Assembly (NCBI GenBank): GCA_900546175.1
Contig: URBX01000003.1
Coordinates: 1 to 64,000 of the forward strand
DNA length: 64,000 nucleotides
DNA from: an uncultured Eggerthella sp.
GTDB lineage: Bacteria > Actinomycetota > Coriobacteriia > Coriobacteriales > Eggerthellaceae
Direction: 5' to 3'
The notes under the pieces were generated by a model, which saw only the letters and a program-made list of their open reading frames with translations, did not search any database and was not told the DNA's origin. The translations under genes and the position numbers were made by a program. Positions 40,276-47,704 of the stretch are shown in pieces. Position 1 is the stretch's first letter; every line of letters begins with the position of its first letter.

Positions 40276-41442
40276 TTAATTATTTCTTTTATAGCGCCCA
40301 ATTGCTTCCTCCACAAGATTGATGTTCTCGTAATCACCATGCTTGAGCAGTTCCTTATCAAAGCGCCAACGTACGAATTCTTCATCAGGAACGCTTTCAG
40401 AAAGAGCAAGCAAATCAGGAAGAGAATCCTCAACTTCTTGTAAGCATTCTAATAAAAGAGGATTAAATGCACCACACTGACCGTCAATAATCATTTGAAT
40501 TGCCTGATTATGACTAAGCGCTTCTTTATAGCAACGCTCACTCGTTAAAGCGTCATAAACATCAGCCAGCGCAACTACCTGAGCAGAAATTGGAATAGCA
40601 TCCCCTTCAAGCTTGTCGGGATAACCGCCACCGTCCCACCTTTCATGATGCCAGCGACAAATTTCATATACCGCAGCAACAAGAGGGCTACCCAAATCCA
40701 CATCGGCGCGCCTAACAAGGTTTGCTCCTACAATTGGGTGAGTTTTTATCAACTCGAATTCCTCTTCGGTAAGCTTTCCTGGTTTATTTAGTACGAAATC
40801 AGGAATAGCAATTTTCCCAATATCATGAAGAGCGGAACCCATAACAATACTTGAGAAGCGTTCTTTGTTTAAATCGTAACGATCCGTCTTTCTCTTAATA
40901 GCTTCCAAAAGAAGTTCGGTAATAAGACGAATATGAACAATATGTAGCCCGCTTTCCTGGTTACGAAATTCTACAACTTGGCTCAAGATAGAAACCATAA
41001 TTTCGTTGCTTTTCATGCGATTGAAAATTTCTTCAGCAATGATTGCTGCCATTTTTTGCTCTTTCTCAAAAGAAAGAATCGTGTTTTGAACACGTCGTTT
41101 AACAATGAATGTATTTATGGGACGCACAATGTAATCAGCAACACCAAGATTGTAGGCTCTATTAATAGAGTCAGAAGAAAAATCTGCAGATACCACGATG
41201 ACAGGCAATTCGCTTACCCACTTCTTTTTGTTCATCTCTTCAAGCACTTCAAAGCCATCGGCTTTTGGCATAACTAAATCAAGAAGAACAAGAGAGAATT
41301 CGCTAAAAGAACAATCAAGAATCTGAAGGGCTTCAATTCCATCCCCTGCAAATTCAACATCATAGGTATCAGATAAGATGTCAGCAAGAATCTCGCGATT
41401 TAATAGCGAATCATCAACTATTAAGATCTTCCTTCTGTACAT
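40276..41442 (-). CDS. Response regulator with HD-GYP phosphodiesterase domain
   Basis: A 388-residue RpfG-like protein: receiver (1-125) with Asp10-Asp11 and phosphoacceptor Asp55, a helical linker, then HD-GYP (about 165-350) with 'GSALHDIGKIAIPD', 'THPIVGANLVRRA' and 'CRWHHERWDGGGYPDKLEGDAIP' (GGGYP variant of GYP). Predicted to hydrolyse cyclic di-GMP (or cGAMP) under phosphorelay control. Upstream of the start are a 9-bp-arm hairpin and a G11 tract (41485-41495). Confidence 0.92.
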   Translation of the reverse strand: MYRRKILIVDDSLLNREILADILSDTYDVEFAGDGIEALQILDCSFSEFSLVLLDLVMPKADGFEVLEEMNKKKWVSELPVIVVSADFSSDSINRAYNLGVADYIVRPINTFIVKRRVQNTILSFEKEQKMAAIIAEEIFNRMKSNEIMVSILSQVVEFRNQESGLHIVHIRLITELLLEAIKRKTDRYDLNKERFSSIVMGSALHDIGKIAIPDFVLNKPGKLTEEEFELIKTHPIVGANLVRRADVDLGSPLVAAVYEICRWHHERWDGGGYPDKLEGDAIPISAQVVALADVYDALTSERCYKEALSHNQAIQMIIDGQCGAFNPLLLECLQEVEDSLPDLLALSESVPDEEFVRWRFDKELLKHGDYENINLVEEAIGRYKRNN

Positions 41443-41452
41443 AGCACTTCTG

Positions 41453-41479
41453 TTGCGTCTTTATGCAAATAAGACGCAA
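41453..41479 (-). promoter_or_regulatory. 5'-leader hairpin upstream of receiver-HD-GYP gene
   Basis: TTGCGTCTT (41453-41461) / AAGACGCAA (41471-41479) forms a 9-bp stem with a 9-nt loop, 11 bp before the start codon on the minus strand. It could sequester the ribosome site or be an operator. Confidence 0.45.
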
Positions 41480-41484
41480 TAGCA

Positions 41485-41495
41485 CCCCCCCCCCC
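41485..41495 (-). repeat. Homopolymeric G11 tract (C11 on plus strand)
   Basis: Eleven uninterrupted C on the plus strand, 43-53 bp upstream of the receiver-HD-GYP start codon. Tracts of this length slip readily; in a promoter spacer they can switch expression on and off. Confidence 0.85.
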
Positions 41496-41676
41496 ACGAA
41501 AAATAGAGCCTTAGAGCAACGCTCAACTATCTTGGTTTTTCATATATCATAGTTTATACCATACTCTCAAGCATCTCAGCTGCTCACGGCTCCCATTTCA
41601 CTCATCTAAATCTAAGATTTTGGATAAAAAGACACTTTGTGGCACAATGAGACCACTTTGACCTGAGGAGATTATT

Positions 41677-43920
41677 ATGAGCGAATTACTTGCTCCTGCT
41701 GGAAGCATGGATTCTCTAAGAGCCGCAATTGCAAACGGCTGTGATGCAGTGTACCTAGGAATGCAAAAATTTGGCGCTCGAGCATACTCCTCAAACTTCG
41801 ATGCCGCCACCGTCAAAGAAGCAGTCGAATATGCCCATCTTAGAGGGGTTAAAGTATATGTAACCATGAACACCATTGTGTTCGAAGAAGAGCTCGAAGA
41901 AACTCACCAGCAAATTGAGTATTTGAACAGTATTGGCGTTGATGCAATCATAGTTCAAGATCTTGCCATCCTTTCCTATATTGTTGACCACTTTGAAGAT
42001 ATGGAAGCTCACTGTTCAACCCAAATGGGAATCGATGATTTGCCCGGAGCTGTATTAGCACAAAAACTTGGTGCAAAACGTATTGTTCTTTCGCGAGAAG
42101 CATCACTTGAAACGTATCGGGAAATCAAAGAAAACTGCGACATTTCCCTTGAAGCATTTATCCATGGCGCATTGTGTGTTTCTTACTCTGGAAACTGCAT
42201 CATGTCAGGAATGACCGGCAACCGAAGCGGAAATAGAGGCCGCTGCATTGGATCCTGCCGAAAGCTTTATCAGGTTTTAGACACCACAACAAATACCTCT
42301 CTTGGTTCGAGCTACATCCTATCAACAAAAGACTTGAACACCATTGATTTCATTGACCAACTTTCAATTGTTGATTCACTAAAAATCGAAGGGCGCATGA
42401 AAGAGCCTTTATATGTTGCTAATGTAGTTTCTCGTTACCGAGCAGCATTAGATAATGCGTTAACCACAGAAGATAAAGAAAAACTCAATCGAACATTCAA
42501 CAGAACTTTCACAAAAGGATATCTGTTTGGAGAGGATAAAAAGGACATCACTAATATTCAACGTCCAAACCATCACGGCTTTCAAATTGGCGTTATTTCC
42601 AGCATCGAAAAAGGCGTATACGAAATCACCTTACAGCGCGAATTAAAACAGAATGATCACATTCGCATTCGTCATAAAAACGAAGACGTAAATCTTTCCG
42701 TGACAAAAATGTTCGACAAAACAGGAAAACTTATTAACAGTGCCACTAACCGCTGCTATATCAAGCTAAAAGAAAGGCTTTCATGCGGAGATTTAGTCTA
42801 CAAAACAAAAGATAAAGCTTTCGAAAAGGAGCTCGAAGGCACTCTTTCACAAGAATTCCGCAGGTTTCCTCTGTCGATTCAAGTCTTTGCGTATCCTGAC
42901 ACTTGTTTAGTAATTAATGCTTCTGGCCTTGATGAGAACTACTGCTACACCTCTGAGGAAATCTTGTCTGAAGCAAAAACCAAACCGTCCGACAAAGCTC
43001 TGATTGAAAAGCAATTCTCGCGCTTGAACGAAACAGTTTTCTTTTTGGATGAAGTGCTTTATGAAGATTGCGGAGCCTTTATTCCTGCCAAACTTCTTAA
43101 TGCTGCTCGAAAAGAAATTGTTGGAGCACTCTATCAGAAAAAACTCGACCGCAAGAGCCGCGCCACTAAAACACCTCCACCACGGCCTGCATTGTGCTTC
43201 GAAACGAAAAAACCTTACTTGAGCGCAACGGTTACTACACAAGAACAGTACACCCTTTGCAAGGAAGCAGGCATCAATACCATCTATTTCGAAAACATTA
43301 TTCCGCGCAATAACTGCACCTACCCTAAAAAAGACGGAACTCTTCTTGTTGGTGGCATGGGAGGCCTAGAGCACTACAGACAAACGAATCCGTTTATTAC
43401 TGACTACTCGTTTAATGTAGTAAATGCCGAAAGCGTTTACCAGCTTCACAAACTGGGCGCTCAACGAGTGACGCTTTCCTACGAAATCAACGAAAAGCAG
43501 ATAAAGCACCTTTTAGATAGCTACCAAAAACAGAACCAAGGAATGCCTTCGCTGGAATTAATTGTGTACGGACGTGCTCCCCTTTTGGTAACTAAATACT
43601 GTCCGCTCAAAACGCTTGGTCAGTGCAGTCTTTGCAGAAAGCACCGCTTCGAGATTAAGGATAACTACGGCTCGTTTCCCCTTCTTTTCCACGACAACTG
43701 CGATGTCACTGTCTTAAACGGAAAGACCCTCAATCTTCTTGACGAAATGCCACATATTGCAGGCATTGAAGCGTTTCGCCTTAATTTCACTACAGAATCA
43801 GCCGAAGAGGTTAAGCAAATTATCTGCTGGGCAAAAGAAAAACTTGACGGCACGCGAAAAGAATCGGTTTTCAGGTCAGACAAAGACACCCGTGGCTATT
43901 TCAATAAAGAGATTCTGTAG
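41677..43920 (+). CDS. Peptidase U32 family protein (RlhA/TrhP-like)
   Basis: A 747-residue full-length U32 protein. 'ELLAPAGSMDSLRAAIANGCDAVYLGMQKFGARA' opens the TIM-barrel domain; 'FIHGALCVSYSGNCIMSGMTGNRSGNRGRCIGSCRKLY' (about 164-200) is the family hallmark with multiple Cys. The C-terminal DUF3656-like part has 'TKYCPLKTLGQCSLCR' with further cysteines. Members hydroxylate rRNA or tRNA (RlhA, TrhP) with prephenate as oxygen-related donor; older annotation as collagenase is doubtful. GAGGAG precedes the ATG. Confidence 0.92.
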   Translation: MSELLAPAGSMDSLRAAIANGCDAVYLGMQKFGARAYSSNFDAATVKEAVEYAHLRGVKVYVTMNTIVFEEELEETHQQIEYLNSIGVDAIIVQDLAILSYIVDHFEDMEAHCSTQMGIDDLPGAVLAQKLGAKRIVLSREASLETYREIKENCDISLEAFIHGALCVSYSGNCIMSGMTGNRSGNRGRCIGSCRKLYQVLDTTTNTSLGSSYILSTKDLNTIDFIDQLSIVDSLKIEGRMKEPLYVANVVSRYRAALDNALTTEDKEKLNRTFNRTFTKGYLFGEDKKDITNIQRPNHHGFQIGVISSIEKGVYEITLQRELKQNDHIRIRHKNEDVNLSVTKMFDKTGKLINSATNRCYIKLKERLSCGDLVYKTKDKAFEKELEGTLSQEFRRFPLSIQVFAYPDTCLVINASGLDENYCYTSEEILSEAKTKPSDKALIEKQFSRLNETVFFLDEVLYEDCGAFIPAKLLNAARKEIVGALYQKKLDRKSRATKTPPPRPALCFETKKPYLSATVTTQEQYTLCKEAGINTIYFENIIPRNNCTYPKKDGTLLVGGMGGLEHYRQTNPFITDYSFNVVNAESVYQLHKLGAQRVTLSYEINEKQIKHLLDSYQKQNQGMPSLELIVYGRAPLLVTKYCPLKTLGQCSLCRKHRFEIKDNYGSFPLLFHDNCDVTVLNGKTLNLLDEMPHIAGIEAFRLNFTTESAEEVKQIICWAKEKLDGTRKESVFRSDKDTRGYFNKEIL

Positions 43921-44027
43921 AATACAACCTCTTACAGATTCAATTAGGGATAAGCGCCACTATAAAACATGATTGAAACAGGGTTTCTGCTACACTTTTT
44001 TACGAACTAAAGAGAAAAAGGAGTAGC

Positions 44028-45089
44028 ATGTCTAGTTCGTTCACGAGCGCATACCAAAACAAAAACCAACATATTCCCCTGATTGGCATTGTTCCAACCT
44101 ACGTACCCGAAGAAGACACTGTTCGTTTAAAGAAGAACTACAGCTTGGCAATTGAACAATGGGGCGGCATGCCTCTCATTCTTCCAATGACCGATCACTT
44201 GGAAATATACGAGTATCTACTTCCTCAAATTGACGGCTTCCTCTTTACGGGTGGTCACGACATTAGCCCAGAATGCTATGGAGAAACAAGAAGAAGCGAA
44301 AAGCTTTCACCGCTAACTCCAAATAGAGACCGCATGGAAAATCGCATTCTCAACTATGCATACGATTACGACATTCCCGTATTGGGCGTTTGTCGCGGCA
44401 TGCAGATGATTAATGTTCACTTTGGCGGAACACTGTACCAAGATTTAGCCGAAGAGCACCATTCTATTGGCGGTAACAAGTGGGCAATTGAAGGAATCTA
44501 CATTCCCGATGGGCCTCACGATTCAACAGAAGTAACTGAGTTTACTCCTGAAGATGTTAAGAAAGCAATGTGCCCTGGCTGCGTATATGAAAACCAGGGA
44601 CATCCTTCTTGTCATGAAGATCGACTCCAAATGGCAAGAACCACCAAGGAATATGGCATTATGCAAAGCTCAGAGGCGTCTCGTCTCAAACATTGGCAGC
44701 ATGATCACTATGATTGCCCAAGCCACTTTGTGAATATCGACAAAAATACCAATCTTGGCAAAATCCTTCAGACAGGACACTTAGCGGTCAATTCTATGCA
44801 CCATCAGGGCATCAAAACCATTGCTCCAAATCTTCGTGCATGCGCTTATGCAACTGATGGCCTTGTTGAAGCTATCGAAATGCCTGATCGGCTGTTCTTT
44901 ATGGGTATTCAGTGGCACCCCGAGTTCTTCCGCACTCGTATGGGCCTTGTGTTTAAAGCCTTCATAGACTCAAGCCGACAGCGTTATTACGAACGTCTTG
45001 ACGCGGGGCTCACCTGCAGAGTTGAAGCACCAGGAAGGTTTATTGTACGAGAAGGATCTCCTACTAAAGCTCTTGTGAGCGTGAAGTAA
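44028..45089 (+). CDS. Gamma-glutamyl-gamma-aminobutyrate hydrolase-like (peptidase C26)
   Basis: A 353-residue class I glutamine-amidotransferase-like hydrolase. 'GFLFTGGHDISPECYGE' (oxyanion region), nucleophile Cys122 in 'VLGVCRGMQMINVHFGGTLYQDL', and catalytic His-Glu in 'FFMGIQWHPEF'. There is an insertion of roughly 90 residues between the nucleophile and His compared with PuuD-like enzymes of ~250 residues. Hydrolyses gamma-glutamyl amides. AAAAAGGAG precedes the ATG. Followed by a 203-bp gap with 20-bp repeats and then murT. Confidence 0.9.
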   Translation: MSSSFTSAYQNKNQHIPLIGIVPTYVPEEDTVRLKKNYSLAIEQWGGMPLILPMTDHLEIYEYLLPQIDGFLFTGGHDISPECYGETRRSEKLSPLTPNRDRMENRILNYAYDYDIPVLGVCRGMQMINVHFGGTLYQDLAEEHHSIGGNKWAIEGIYIPDGPHDSTEVTEFTPEDVKKAMCPGCVYENQGHPSCHEDRLQMARTTKEYGIMQSSEASRLKHWQHDHYDCPSHFVNIDKNTNLGKILQTGHLAVNSMHHQGIKTIAPNLRACAYATDGLVEAIEMPDRLFFMGIQWHPEFFRTRMGLVFKAFIDSSRQRYYERLDAGLTCRVEAPGRFIVREGSPTKALVSVK

Positions 45090-45108
45090 AAATCTGTAAA
45101 GGTTAGCT

Positions 45109-45190
45109 CTGTAAGCGCCTCCTTACAGAACCATAAGCGCAATTGCACAGCCAGTAGCGCCCTTGTGGAGCCAACAGCGCAATTAGGAAT
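45109..45190 (+). repeat. Imperfect 20-bp tandem repeats
   Basis: Three 20-bp units begin at 45131, 45151 and 45171 and share CCA-NN-AGCGC followed by an AT/CT-rich tail; a fourth, more diverged unit lies at 45109-45130. They are noncoding, between the C26 gene and murT. Possible protein-binding array or mini-satellite. Confidence 0.5.
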
Positions 45191-45292
45191 GCAGTGGTGA
45201 ACTTGAATCAAATTAGGTCTACATTCACCACCTCATTTCCATCTGGTATCCTTTACAAGAAATAAACCACAAATATAGTTAGGTACTCATCT

Positions 45293-46660
45293 ATGAGCAT
45301 TAAAACTTCTGTAGCTATTGCTGTTTGCAAGGCAAGCCATTCTCTTATGCGCGCAATGGGAAGAACCGCACGTGCTCTTCCTGGAAAACTTGCCTTATCC
45401 GTTAGTCCTAACCTCATCAAAGAGCTTAGCCAAGATCACCATACCTTGGTAATAACAGGTACAAATGGAAAAACCACTACTACCCATATGGTTCAACAAG
45501 CTATCGTTGACACCTTTGGAACTGCCGCCTACGATCCAACAAGCACCAATCTAAAGCAAGGTATTGCTACAACACTCTGCCTTGACAGCACATTAGGCGG
45601 AAAAAGAAAAAGTGACTGGGCTATTATCGAAAGCGATGAAGGAGCAACGAAGATTCTTCTCCCTGCAACCCTTCCTCAGGTTTTAGTAGTAACCAATCTT
45701 TACCGTGATCAGGTTGACCGCTATCCAACCTGGACTACTGCCCGAGACTACATCATCGAAGCAATCAAGCAGTCGCCTGACACAATACTTGTTCTTGACG
45801 CCGACTGTCAGGTTACTGCCTCTATTGCAGATGCAGTACCTAACAAGGTTATTTGGTTCGGCATGGAATGCAACGCTTACGAGGGAGACATTGCAGACTT
45901 TGATGAAAAAGTAGCTTGCATCAAGTGTGGAGAGCCTCTTTCTTATAAGCATCGAACATTTGCTCACCTTGGAGACTTCTCCTGCCCTCATTGTGGGTTC
46001 ACTCATCATAGAGCTGATGTTGCAGTTACCGCAATTACCAACAAACAGGAAAAGAGCTGCGACCTTACTCTAAGAGTATTTGACGAAGAAATAACTCTTT
46101 CAGCAAACATTCGAGCAGGCTATGACGTTTATAATGCAGCCGCAGCTTTTACCGGTCTTACTACTGCAGGAATTTCACGCAGCCAAGCAAGTGCCGCCCT
46201 TGGCCACTTTAAACATGCTGCTCATCGTTTCGAGATATTTGATATCGAAGGAACCGAAACGCGACTTCTCCTAATGAAAAACACTGCTGGCGCTAACCAG
46301 CTTATTAATGTGCTTCTTTCAGAAGAACATCTTCCTCAGCATCTGGTATGCCTGTTAGGAAACGAAATCATGGACGGCATATACACTGACTGGATTAAAG
46401 ATATTCGCTGGGAAAAAATACTGAACCCTGATACGCAGGTAATAGTAGGCGGCCCTTGTTATCAGGATATGAAAGACTGTCTCCTGAAAGCAGGAGCAGC
46501 ACAGAACAACCTTACCGTTGAAACCAACTATCAAGCACTTATTTCTACTCTATCAACTATAAAGGAGCCAGTCACCGTAATTGCAAACTGTTCTACCATT
46601 GAAGATCTTCGCCTTGAATTAGTAAAGAAATACAAACCAAGCGATTACTGGTCGGATTAA
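45293..46660 (+). CDS. murT: Lipid II isoglutaminyl synthase subunit MurT (Mur ligase, DUF1727)
   Basis: A 455-residue Mur-ligase-fold protein. P-loop 'GTNGKTTTT' (56-64), Mur central domain, an inserted Cys4 zinc ribbon (Cys209, Cys212, Cys231, Cys234; 'CIKCGEPL', 'CPHCGF') specific to MurT, and C-terminal DUF1727. With GatD it amidates D-Glu of lipid II to D-isoglutamine in the cytoplasm. GatD is normally the neighbouring gene, but none is here: the upstream C26 hydrolase is a different amidotransferase-fold family and downstream is a MerR gene on the other strand. Confidence 0.92.
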   Translation: MSIKTSVAIAVCKASHSLMRAMGRTARALPGKLALSVSPNLIKELSQDHHTLVITGTNGKTTTTHMVQQAIVDTFGTAAYDPTSTNLKQGIATTLCLDSTLGGKRKSDWAIIESDEGATKILLPATLPQVLVVTNLYRDQVDRYPTWTTARDYIIEAIKQSPDTILVLDADCQVTASIADAVPNKVIWFGMECNAYEGDIADFDEKVACIKCGEPLSYKHRTFAHLGDFSCPHCGFTHHRADVAVTAITNKQEKSCDLTLRVFDEEITLSANIRAGYDVYNAAAAFTGLTTAGISRSQASAALGHFKHAAHRFEIFDIEGTETRLLLMKNTAGANQLINVLLSEEHLPQHLVCLLGNEIMDGIYTDWIKDIRWEKILNPDTQVIVGGPCYQDMKDCLLKAGAAQNNLTVETNYQALISTLSTIKEPVTVIANCSTIEDLRLELVKKYKPSDYWSD

Positions 46661-46754
46661 TCAAGCTCAATGGAGAACAGATAGCTACCTCAATCTTTGG
46701 TCGCAGAATAGTAGGAGTGCATTTTTCCTTTGCTCCCCTATAAAACAAAAGATG

Positions 46755-46793
46755 CAAAAGCGCGCCGCAATTGACGCGCTTTTGTTGTTCTCT
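46755..46793. terminator. Bidirectional terminator between murT and BmrR-like gene
   Basis: Stem CAAAAGCGCG (46755-46764) / CGCGCTTTTG (46775-46784) with a 10-nt loop, followed by TTGTTC on the plus strand and by a T-rich stretch on the minus strand (TTTTGTTTTA). Confidence 0.8.
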
Positions 46794-46837
46794 ACCTCTT
46801 TTTACTAAAGAAAGACAGGTGTCTTAGAAGTCTTGAT

Positions 46838-47626
46838 CTATTTGATAGGTAACTGAATTTCGGTAAGCCAATCTTCTGCCGAAGGCTTATTCCAAATACC
46901 GTCGATATATCTTTCTCGAGAATAGCCAGCAACCTCATAGCCATTATCTTCTGCGTACTTATAGATAAATGCGTATGCTTCTCCCAAACGCTCATAAGGT
47001 CCCCGATGATAAATGCTCAGCACTTTAGTTTCAGGAATCTGTTTAAACGCAATATTCTCGCTTTCAGTTCCAAAATCAACAACTGCTTCAGAGAAACGAA
47101 CCTTCACATTAGTTTCTCGGTATTCGCAATCAAGATACTCGATATATTCATAAGATGGCTCAACACATTTCAGGTTAGGGTTATATTCTTTTACTTCTGC
47201 ACCAACCTTCGGAATCCAAGTCATGGCATCAGAATAAGAATCCAAAACCGTTTCGGAATAGTACACAATATGAGCAGGAATCTGCTTTTGAGTTACTTGG
47301 TAGTTCATATTCTCCTCCTCTAATAAATGATGTATTAAGGAGAGGCGAAATGAGATATCTTCCTGTTCGGCTTTTAATTCCTGGGCCTTATTAATAAGAG
47401 CTCGTTGGAAATCTTTGCCAGAAACCACCTGCTTTATCTCTTCGATAGAAAACCCCAGTTGGCGATACGACTTGATACGCGCTGCCTCAATGAGTTGATT
47501 AGTTGAGTAACTACGATATCCTGTCAATGAATCAACCGAATTTGGAACAAGAAGTCCCTCTTTTTCGTAATAACGAAGTGCTTTGATGGTTATCTGTGAC
47601 AGCTTAGAAAAATCTCCGATTTTCAC
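46838..47626 (-). CDS. MerR-family regulator with GyrI-like effector-binding domain (BmrR-like)
   Basis: A 262-residue regulator: winged helix 'MKIGDFSKLSQITIKALRYYEKEGLLVPNSVDSLTGYRSY' (1-41), coiled coil to ~115, then a GyrI/AraC-type effector domain ('KVLSIYHRGPYERLGEAYAFIYKYAEDNGYEVAGYSRERYIDG...') that in BmrR binds lipophilic cations. Its own promoter has the 19-bp-spaced MerR architecture with a dyad. No efflux pump is adjacent; the divergent neighbour is a ygiQ-type gene, whose promoter region it overlaps. Confidence 0.92.
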   Translation of the reverse strand: MKIGDFSKLSQITIKALRYYEKEGLLVPNSVDSLTGYRSYSTNQLIEAARIKSYRQLGFSIEEIKQVVSGKDFQRALINKAQELKAEQEDISFRLSLIHHLLEEENMNYQVTQKQIPAHIVYYSETVLDSYSDAMTWIPKVGAEVKEYNPNLKCVEPSYEYIEYLDCEYRETNVKVRFSEAVVDFGTESENIAFKQIPETKVLSIYHRGPYERLGEAYAFIYKYAEDNGYEVAGYSRERYIDGIWNKPSAEDWLTEIQLPIK

Positions 47627-47658
47627 GTTCGTCTCCCTCTTTCCGTCGCGACAACCTC

Positions 47659-47698
47659 ATTATCAAGCACTCCCTAAGGGGAGAGTCAACGCTATAAT
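47659..47698 (-). promoter_or_regulatory. MerR-type autoregulatory promoter, overlapping divergent -10
   Basis: On the minus strand: -35 TTGACT (47689-47684), exactly 19-bp spacer, -10 GATAAT (47664-47659). The spacer holds the dyad CTCCC-CTTA-GGGAG, the expected operator. On the plus strand TATAAT (47693-47698) overlaps the far end and lies only 6 bp before ATG 47705. Confidence 0.8.
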
Positions 47699-47704
47699 AC
47701 CCAT

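Noticed and set aside
45109..45190. CRISPR array
   Set aside because: Unit length of 20 bp with no spacers and no cas genes; simple tandem repeats.
44028..46660. C26 hydrolase plus MurT as a GatD-MurT pair
   Set aside because: The upstream protein has peptidase C26/PuuD motifs and a large insertion, is 353 residues and is separated by 203 bp; it is not GatD-like.
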